Assembly (NCBI GenBank): GCA_039566865.1
Contig: CM076944.1
Location: 15,398,501-15,462,500 of the forward strand
Origin: Aurelia coerulea
Lineage: Eukaryota > Cnidaria > Scyphozoa > Semaeostomeae > Ulmaridae
DNA length: 64,000 nt
Direction: 5' to 3'
The notes below the pieces were generated by a model. That model searched no databases and was not told the origin of the DNA. It saw nothing but the letters and a program-made list of their open reading frames with translations. The position numbers and the translations under genes were made by a program. Positions 52,797-61,616 of this stretch are shown here, piece after piece. Position 1 is the stretch's first letter. Each line of letters opens with the position of its first letter.

Positions 52797-54670
52797 TAAA
52801 ACTATAGATAGAGGTTGATCTTTAAAAATTAATCAGTTGCTCTGAAGATGCCATAGTGGGCGAGACTAGTTAGCACTTGAAGAAAAATAAATGCGCAAAA
52901 GATCCATTTGATGCCTGCTTTCTCATGTTGTTCAATCGTACACTATATATGCTGTTTTAAGCATACTGACCAGCCTCGAGCAAAAGAAAAAATTAGTCCT
53001 GGTAATATTGTTGGTTGTTGCCAAATAAGCCCTCCCCCCTAATATTTCTTGCGAAATAAGCCCCCGAGGGCTTATTCGAGGACTTACGGTATTTTGTATC
53101 GCAAAACCTATCAATGCGACCTTTGAGGAGGAGATTACTGGTTCCTGCAGAGAAAAGACGGAACGAAACAATTAAGATTGGATGTTGTTAAACGCAATTT
53201 GGAGACATTTTCAAAAACGGAAAAGGAAGTCAAATTGATGCTGGAGTTTTTAGTCAGGGGTGGAAAAACTAGTTGAATTTCTGGGACCAAAATAACTCTT
53301 GAAAAAATTTCTGTGAGAACCAGATGTGCCAAAAAGGTCCACTTTGTGAGAGGTTATGATATGTAATACATTGACAAGATTTTGAATATTGATTATCAAT
53401 TTTTAGTCACAAAATTTAAAAGTTTAGTAATTTTTAGTGTACTTTGGCAAATTTTGTTACATTTTTAGCTGATTATTTTCTGAGTTATAAAGAGTGACTT
53501 CCTTTGTCTGGAAACAGTGTTGATTGGTTGAACAAGATCAAATTTTCCAAAGACTTGGTTTGAAATGCAAAGAGAAAATTTGGGATGTTTACATTATGTT
53601 AGAAAATTAATTTCCCATTTTTCTTATTTTTTTCTTTTAGGATTCCTTTTCCTTCTTCTTTTATTGTTCTTTCATTTCTTTCTGGTGACCTGCAAAAACT
53701 TTCTGGGACCATTGGTGCTGTGGTCCGCTACTCTTTCCAACCCTTTTTTTAGTAAGTGTATCGTTTAGCTGAGGAATATATAAACCAAACCTTTTGAATC
53801 GCTGAAAATCGTCTACGATTCTGAGACGAAACTGTTTCTGTATATCTTATTTGTAGTTACTTTTATGGATGTTTCAACAAAGGTCAATATTCTTCGACCT
53901 GAAAATGCACTCAATTTTGGCTCCAAATGAGGTCTTTGTCTGAGCATCCAACAACTGTAGAGGAAAATCACTTCCACCGATTTATCAAAACAAATTCCAG
54001 GTGGTTGAACAACTTAGTAGCCATTTCAATTTTCCTGAGGGCATGCAAGGATTCACTTCGAACGACCGATTTGGTATGGGGGGGGGGGGGGTTAGAAAGG
54101 AGCGATTTGATTGGCTGAATGCCGTAGAGGATTCGAACGGTATGTATTGAAATGCTTTTGTGTTGGACACTCACCGGAGTATGGAAAGTCAGATGAAGAA
54201 CTGTTACCCAGCTCAAGATAAGGCTCAAATCATCACTGGTTGCCAGATCATGCGGAAATCATCAAATTTCACGCTGATCAGCCAATGACATCACCGCTTT
54301 CTAAATCCTTGAGACAAAATTGGTCGTTTGAGGTGAATTAAATAAATCATGCATGTTAAAACTCTTCCATTGTTTGGATGTCACTCAAGTACCTTTCGAG
54401 TAATATCATACAGAAATAAGGTAAATTTATTCTCGGGATTTCCTTTACTAAGACAAATAGTTAGTTGAGTTTCTTACAAAGAAATATACATGTAGTTTTT
54501 TATGATGAGGCCACAGGATATAGCTTATTCAGCTAAGCTTAAGAAAGCTTCATTTTGACTCATTTGGTATTTGATCGTTTTTGGAATTTGTCTCCTTTAC
54601 TGTTTTGTAGAGGAAAGCTTTTCTACAATTTTTTGTCTCATATACTCATATTTTCTTTATTCCAAAACAG
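52797..54670. other. Intronic sequence before exon C
   Basis: It includes GCTTATTCGAGGACTTACGG and GCCAAATAAGCCCTCCCCCC (about 53020-53090), a GGGCTTATT-rich stretch that may be part of a dispersed repeat, and a 12-base G run near 54080. No gene was recognised. Just before 54671 is a pyrimidine-rich acceptor tract ending CCAAAACAG. Confidence 0.45.
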
Positions 54671-54704
54671 GAAGGGACTGACTTCTACGAAGGAATTAGA
54701 GCAG
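54671..54704 (+). CDS. HIBCH: HIBCH exon C (34 bp)
   Basis: The exon starts in phase 0 after TTCTTTATTCCAAAACAG and ends with one base of a split codon before donor GTACGG. It encodes EGTDFYEGIRA plus G of the next codon (V expected). Phase 0 matches the end of exon B, and the peptide is the HIBCH block G-x-D-F-x-E-G-(V/I)-R-A that directly follows the SQ-x-x-M of exon B in the family. The expected next block (LIDKD...PKW) was not found downstream, so the following exon probably lies outside the window or is too diverged to see by eye. Confidence 0.8.
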
Positions 54705-57044
54705 GTACGGGATCTGTTATTGTTGCTCTGTAAAATTTGTTTGTATTCATTTAGTCTTGTTCACGTTTCTAAATCTAATGGAATTTTACTAGGAAGAAAC
54801 GAGAAATTGTCTTCTGTTCTGGTGCAAGTTGAACCGCCATTTAACGGTGACAGGTATGTATGTATGTTATGTATGTTAAAATTTGCCACAAAAGTAAAGA
54901 TTTACAAAGTTTAAACTAGAAATAATTTTCATTAGTGAGTGCTGCGTACTGGTCGTTGGCTTTAGGCTGTGTTAAAAATTGTTGTTGGTGGAGCGTGCAT
55001 GAAGAATTTGAATCTATTACTCTACCAGGGGAGTCAGAATGAGGCCGACTCTGCATAAAAGGTTGGGTCTGGGGCATAGCCCCAGAAAATTCCTTGTTAA
55101 CTACGCCCTTGAGACGGTGGAAAAATGAGGGGACGCCGTTTTGATTTGTGAAGCTGAATCAATAAGGTTGTATTAGGGAAAATTTTGTGTGATCAGTGGT
55201 GTGATCCAACTTAGCCTCGTTTTCTATTTCCATCAACCATAATGCTTTGCAGGTGTTTGTTTAATTTGACCTGCAGGGATTTACCCTCATTGCATAATGT
55301 CTGGATCCTTCGTCTACGGCTGGTGCCCATTGTCAACTATAGACTGGCTACACAATCTCTGTATGCTTCTCAGAACTGATTTGTCGCTAAAACAGAGACT
55401 TGTTGCCAAACAGTGTCTGAAATCGGACTGAGTTGATAGCCTCGTTTTCAAAAGCGCTATTTGCCTTTCTGAACAAAAATTTTCAATTTTCGTCAGCAAT
55501 CTTCGCTTATTTCCAACATTATCTTTTTCACTGACTCTGTGTGCACTGTTTTAAGCATTCGAAAGCTGGTTTTTCGATATCAATTAACTGCATGGAGTGT
55601 ATGACTTCGGAAACCCGAAAACATTGGGAGCTTCTAAGGCCAAATTGATTCTGTTGCTCATCTCTCAGAGCCTGCGAATACAATACAACAAAAACGTACT
55701 ACTCAGTCTCTCACAAGCACTGATAGTCCTCGAAGAATCTAACTCCAAAATATGCATATGCGATCTCAATATCACTACAGCTGCCTAGCTAGGGCTTCAA
55801 ACGGCTTCCAATACAAAACACAACATGGACACAACACAAGTACTTTCGCAAGCTACTTGCTCCAAGGAAAACTAAACTATTCGTCCGACCTTAGCCTTAC
55901 TTATCCGTGACACATCTAATTGGCCAAACTCGCAACCAGTGAAACTGCAAAGCCTCCCTCAGTTTCTCCACCCCCTTACCCAGTTTTTGCATCAAAATGA
56001 ATACGTAAAGTATTATTTGTTACAGAGCTGCCTCTGCATGCGCTGGTTGAAGCAAAGAATCACACACAAAACTCCATCTTTTTGTGCATGCAGAATCTCA
56101 ATCTCAAATCTCATCCACAACCGTCAATCTATCAATCTCCCCATAATTTCTTAAAGTTCAAATTTCCCTTCATTAGGCCAAAGTAGAACTAGAAATAACT
56201 ATAAGTTATCAACTGCGCGCATTAAATGGGGAAGAATACTACAATAAAGAGAATTACACTTCTCAGATGACATTTGTTATCCCTGGTAAAGCCGGCGAAA
56301 AGAATTGGTAGATGAAGTTTTGCTACTCTCTTATGCATGTAACAGTTAAATTGATCATTGCTATTTTTACCCATCTTAAATAAAGTAATTGCTGAGACTG
56401 GCCTTAGAATACATGGTTGGAAGAGATTTCGATGGGGGCTGGATCTTGTTCCTTTATTCCGTATTCTTGCAGAAGAGGGATCTGCAATGTTTTAACCTTG
56501 CAGAAGAGGGAACGGGCACAGGTCGGGAAATCAAGGGGAAATCGAATTCTTACAGAATTATAATTTTTGCCAAATTTTCTGCAAGCTGAATAGATTCTGA
56601 ACTAACAGAAAAACCAACATGTTATTATGTTGATATGTTATGCAATAAACAACCACATTAGGGATATCTAAAATGCCCCCTTTGAGCTTAAATCAGGTGA
56701 AGTTGAAAAACTTTGGTGAGGGGTGCATCACTCTTCCAAAAAAGTGCACGAGATCTTTCAGGAGAAAAGGATTTTAAGGAATTTTTACAGATTTTTCTTG
56801 ACAAAGGTGTACGAGATATTTACAAAGTGATATACGCCCCTCGAACTTTGGGTGACTCTCAAAATCTGGTCATTGTAATTTCTCAACTGTATTTCATTAT
56901 AAAGGAGGTTTAGGCACTCTTTAAAGTAACAAACGTAGATTTTATGAGTCTTTCAAATATGAAAGAAAATACAGCCGAATCGTGGCTTGTCTTTCTCTCC
57001 TTGCCAACAATGCAGAGTTCAATTCTGAGTCTTTGTAGGAATTC
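54705..57044. other. Intronic sequence, no gene recognised
   Basis: This is the start of the intron after exon C. I searched for the next HIBCH exon here without success. It is AT-rich, with no marked repeat. Confidence 0.4.
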
Positions 57045-58211
57045 TTGAGAAAGTCAACATATTTCAAATCGAAATCCTACTTCCTCGTGAACCGCAATTC
57101 ACGATTCCCCTTATTCGCGCCGCGCGCAATGCATTGTGGTTTTGGTAGTCAAACCGCACGTGGGCCTAATCAAAACAAACATAGATCACTACGAATTAAG
57201 CTCGCAAGTATGGCAACGAAACACCATTTAAATAAAACATTCCAAGTTCTGTCTCTTCAACCTGACCCTAGTTTTTCTCAAAACTCATGCAAGGGTACTG
57301 GGAGCAACGTGGAAGGCGATAAGGCTGGAGAAACTGATGTGCAGGCAGAAAAAACGAAGGCATTTTCATCGGAGAAAGGAGGGCCTAATGTAAGTGGTGG
57401 CTTCACATGTTGTGTTCCGTTGTGCTTCAACAACTCGAAGAGAAACAGAAATTTAAAGTTTTACAGATTTCCAAGTGGGAGTAAGCCTGAGAAGATTCAA
57501 TTGAGAAAGAAATGGCTTTCACTTATAAGCCGTAAAGGGTTTAACCCAACGGAAGGTCACAGAGTTTGTTCAGAACATTTCCCAGATGGTAACAAGACCT
57601 ACATGAACAATCTTCCGATCATCGTTCCCAAATCAACACGTCCTACTATTCCAAAGCCAAGGACAACAACAAAAGCAAGGAACAGGGATGCAGAAACAAT
57701 ATTTTACGAATCAGAAAGAAGAAACGATGCAACTGAAGTTGATGAAGTTGAGGGTGACCTTGATGAACTTGCATCTCTGAGGGCAGAAATTAATGCTATG
57801 AAAATGAAGCATGAGGATGAAATGAAAAGGGCTCGAGACGAAGTAAACTCTCTGAGGCTAGAGAAGGATGACCTCAGAGCTAAGAACTTAAAGAATTCAC
57901 TTTCTGTCACCGCTTTGAAGAACAATGAGAAAATGTTCAAGTTTTATTCAGGAATTAAAGACTATGAGACATTTAAAATTCTGTTTGACTCATTTGGAAC
58001 CTCTGCTGAGAAGCTGATTTACTATGATTCACATACAAATCCTGACAAGGTAACTGCAATGGCCAAGAAGCACGGACCTAAAAGATCACTGTCAGCAGAG
58101 CAAGAGTTTTTTCTTGTGCTAGTTCGACCACAGTCTTCTGGAAAAAGATATCGCCTTCAGAGCTGGAATATCAGTGTCTCATTTTTTCCAGAATTTGCAT
58201 CACATGGATAG
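57045..58211 (+). pseudogene. THAP-domain transposase, N-terminal part
   Basis: The open frame has a THAP zinc finger (CCVPLCFNNSKRNRNLKFYR ... CSEHFPDGN), C-x4-C ... C-x2-H, at about residues 120-205, which binds transposon DNA. A charged coiled-coil follows (LASLRAEINAMKMKHEDEMK, about 250-290), then the start of the catalytic region (FKILFDSFG, SAEQEFFLVLVR). From about 58130 the family homology switches frame (the expected next residues are in other registers), so the last 25 residues of this frame are not native. The real start may be the ATG at 57129 or 57210 rather than 57045. Confidence 0.75.
57264..57354 (+). repeat. Inverted repeat shared with 61250-61345
   Basis: GACCCTAGTTTTTCTCAAAA through GGAAGGCGATAAGGC is perfect or nearly so against the complement of 61281-61345. 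Weaker similarity continues (GATGTGCAGGCAGA / GATGTACAGGCAGA). The upstream AACGAAACACC also pairs, but with about 36 extra bases on the left. On the left it is translated within the THAP protein; on the right it lies just upstream of the nuclease start. Confidence 0.85.
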
Positions 58212-58827
58212 ATTTCTTGCATTCAAGATTCCGAGCTCTCCCAATCTGGGCAACAAGGGAAACTGTTGATAAGACCATGCCAAAGTCATTCAAAGAAACA
58301 TATCCAACAACACGTGTCATATTAGATGCCACTGAAATATTCATTGAGATGCCTGTTCGCTAAGATCTCAAAGTGAATCGTACTCGAACTATAGGCACCA
58401 TAACACTGCAAAAGGATTGGTTGGTATTGCACCATCTGGAGCTATTACATTTGTGTCAGATTTGTATGCAGGAAGATGCAGTGACAAAGCCATTACAAAG
58501 GATTCTGGTTTATATGACTTACTTGAAGAATGGGATTCTGTCATGGCTGATAAAGGGTTTACCATTCAGGATGATCTTCCTCCAAGGACACACCTCAACA
58601 TTCCACCATTTTTGGGTGCTAAAGCATCATTGACTTTACATGAAGAGACAGAAACCCGGCGTATTGCCTCTGTCAGGGTTCATGTAGAGCGTGCAATTCG
58701 TCGCATCAAAACATTCAAGATCTTGCAGTCTGTTTTCCCAATAAGGATGGCTGCAGACATGAATAAAATATGGATTGTCTGTGCATATTTAACAAACTTG
58801 TTACCACCACTGATTGCCACAGATTAA
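58130..58827 (+). pseudogene. DDE_4-type transposase catalytic part, frameshifted
   Basis: Read in three registers: EKDIAFRAGISVS (about 58139-58178), then WIDFLHSRFRALPIWATRET ... VILDATEIFIEMP with the first catalytic D (about 58206-58350), then from about 58365 QSESYSNYRHHNTAKGLVG, FVSDLYAGRCSDKAI with the second D, a D in ADKGF, and HVERAIRRIK with the E, to a stop at 58827. At least three frameshifts separate these, so no active transposase is encoded. Confidence 0.8.
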
Positions 58828-59660
58828 TTTTTTATGTTCTTTGGGAGTAACAATGTTTGCAATTCAAACATGGGTCTTATTCTAGGTCTAATGGCTTTTC
58901 CTTTGTGATGCTATTAAATTTTGTTTCTTATGAAGAGGGATGAAAATAGATAATGAAATATTTTTCATGTTTAACTTAGTTTCTTATTTTCCTATGACAT
59001 GATGGGCACAGAATGAATCAGAGCAGGGCACAAAGTGGATCAGACACACTTATGTCTTATAAAATCTGTAACATCCTCAAGAAAATTAAGGGACTTTGCC
59101 AGAAGCAATCAGATTTCAATTCAGGGCTAGGAAACTTTTAAATTGGTTATGGGCTGGAATGCGGTTTAAAGAAAAAGTGTAACTAACCTTAACAATACTA
59201 AAAAGTAAAATCTTTGTCTCCATACTTTGGCACTTTAGTGTAATTCTCTCCTGTACTTGCTCCAAGTTTATTCTATGTCTAATTTGCAGTTCTAAATATA
59301 TAAACAACTTATTTTGGCTCATCGACGATGAAGAAGGGGAAAAAAGGCTGCTTCTTTGTAAAAATTTAGTTGTCGTAAAGTGCAGATTAGGCACAGAGTA
59401 AACTTAGAGCAAGTCTACAGAAACAGAACCATTGGCTGGATGGTTTCATATGACCAAAATAGCTGGCATCTGGTTCCTTTGCATTTTCATTTCAAAAATG
59501 CTCAGGTAGTCAAGTCTGAGCAAATAACAGTATAACTTGTGTCTAAAAAAAGAGATTGACAATGCCAAATCAATCAAAGTCAATACAATTTCAGTTCATA
59601 TGTGGTGTGGCTGTATAGTAGCAAAGATGTACAAACATTTTGTTCCAGATTTATGAATCA
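58828..59660. other. Spacer between convergent transposon genes
   Basis: This is AT-rich sequence between the 3' ends of the transposase and nuclease frames, with several AATAAA-like strings. No frame of interest. Confidence 0.4.
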
Positions 59661-59662
59661 TT

Positions 59663-61238
59663 TTACAAAAGATATTCAACATAAAATTGTGTTAGTTCTG
59701 GAAGCATCTTATCGTTCCAAAGTCTCTCATCACACATTATTTTCTCCACAAACATTTCCTTTTCAGTATAAACAACAAAGTCAATAGACTGAAGTCCAAC
59801 AATGTTCATAATTCCTTGACATTGATAGAAGTAAGCATGAGAGCTCTTCAGTTTTGGTCCACGTGGGCTCATTTCCAAGAAAAAAATTCTTCTCTTTGCA
59901 TGCATCTGCTATGTTCATTTCTTTCTTTGAGAAGGGGCATTTGATCTCAATCCCACCTGCCACTTTGCCTGCATCAATCAAAACACCATCAGGACTTGCT
60001 CCAAGCCATGGCCACCTTGGATTGATTATCAATCCACATTCCATCACTTTCATCCTGGGGTCACAATGTGATTCCAAGTATTGCTGCAGAGCTATCTTTT
60101 CCTTATCTCTTCCCCATTTCAGGGCAGGTGTACACATTGTTTGTCCAGTCTTTTGAATGGTGTCCAGGAGGGATTTTGGTTGCACAGTTTTCTTTCTTTT
60201 TATGATGCGGCCAAATAATGAAGATGTAAGTCTCTTTGACCGTTCTAGGTGCCAAATTTTGCTGTTACTTTGCCCCTGTGTTTGCTTCTCAATTGTGCGG
60301 CATTCATCTAGAGTGACACCCACCCTTTCCTTGATGTGCATTCTCGTATGCTCTTCACCTACCATATCAATCCTATCAGGGAAACTTGCAAATATATCAA
60401 TTCTGGTAAACTTGGTGGAGGTACTGTCAAAATTGCCATCAATAGACTTTTCTGCATTGATCACATTGCATGATGTCTCAAACAGTTTGCATGGCTTGTG
60501 TTCATTTCCTTTCAATGTTTCCACAAACAGGGTAGCCTTTCCTGCCCTCTCAAGTGCAGCTGAAAGTTTTGCTATGTCATCTGACATTGTTTCTCTTGCA
60601 AAAGGAGGAGTGGCACAGTAACGTTCTCTGCTACCAGTCACAACTGGTCTCTTGCGCTTTTTTGATTGGTCTCTGTCATAGTCTGCCCTTTCAAACTCAA
60701 GTTCTGTGAATTTCACAGCTGTGCTTCATGTCAGTTTTCTTCCTGGAGCATTCCATTTCTGAAGGACTTGGGTGCAGCTGACATCTTCAGGAACATACTG
60801 AAGTCCAAGATTGCAATAGTCCAGGAGTGTATACAGCATGGCAGCAACGTGCTTGCAACAGCCACCCTGTCCTGCTTTGCAGCTACATTTGGCAAGATTT
60901 ACCTTTCCAGTTTCATGTTCAAGATGCACATAAACATCATACGTCTGACTTTTCATTGCTGCAGAAACCTTTGATTTCACTAAAAATAGTTCCAGGCTGC
61001 CAGCAGAAACGTTTGGCTTCACCATCACATTGGATACATAGCCCTCCTTCCAAAGCTTGTATCCTTGCAACTTGTTGCGGTAGGCTTTTGGGGCAATATT
61101 GTCAGGCATGGTTGAACTGTTTTCGATTAGTTTTTCGTTCAACTGAATTTCGGAGAACCTTGGCATGTTCTTCAAACTGACGCTCCAGTCACACTGTATT
61201 TTACCAAGTTGGTTAGGCCTAGCATCAGTGCCTTCCAC
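59663..61238 (-). pseudogene. SWIM-finger / YqaJ-type nuclease
   Basis: From ATG 61238: an N-terminal region (AYRNKLQGYKLWKEGYVSNV), a SWIM zinc finger CSCKAGQGGCCKHVAA (about residues 118-133), then after an in-frame TGA near 60720 the YqaJ exonuclease domain. The nuclease shows SSLFGRIIKR, CTPALKWGRDKEKIALQQYL, LGASPDGVLID and GGIEIKCPF, i.e. the acidic residues and the E-I-K motif of the lambda-exonuclease/YqaJ fold. A frameshift in an A/T run near 59880-59905 moves the C-terminal part (SSHAYFYQCQGIMNI ... ELTQFYVEYLL) to another register, ending at 59663. There are only two lesions, so it is better preserved than the transposase. Confidence 0.85.
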
Positions 61239-61616
61239 TTCTCTGCTGTCGTGTTTCTCTGCCTGTACATCGATTTATCCGGCCTTATCGCCTTCCACGT
61301 TGCTCCCAGTACCCTTGCATGAGTTTTGAGAAAAACTAGGGTCGGTGTTTCGTTGTCATAAGGCAGTGTGAACAGTTTATTGTGTCGAGTCAATGCCAAT
61401 TGAAAATGCGATTGTATGCAAGCATTGAATGACGTAAATTCCAGTATTGTGCAGTTAAAGAAATGACCATTCATAATGTTGACTTTTGAAGGCTTCGTTG
61501 GTTTACATGGAATTCAGCCACTCGATCTCGCAGCTATTATCGCGATGTTTAGTCTCTTCTCCTTTTCAAGGCGAAACAAACTAATGAATATATCGATGGA
61601 AAGAACTAAAACAAGT

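Larger units (their letters stand above)
57045..61480. mobile_element. ISL2EU-like DNA transposon, decayed
   Basis: Two convergent genes, a THAP/DDE transposase on the + strand and a SWIM/YqaJ nuclease on the - strand, are the known content of ISL2EU-type transposons. An inverted repeat of about 90 bases joins the two 5' gene ends (57264-57354 and 61250-61345). The true outer termini and the target duplication were not identified, so the limits given are those of the recognisable frames and repeats. Confidence 0.78.

Noticed and set aside
54820..54914. Candidate next HIBCH exon after 54704
   Set aside because: The peptide (LVQVEPPFNGDR) does not fit the expected LIDKD/PKW block.
61172..61474. 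100-codon frame (MNGHFFNCTILEF...) upstream of the nuclease
   Set aside because: It overlaps the nuclease start in another frame and includes the inverted repeat; no family similarity except through that repeat.
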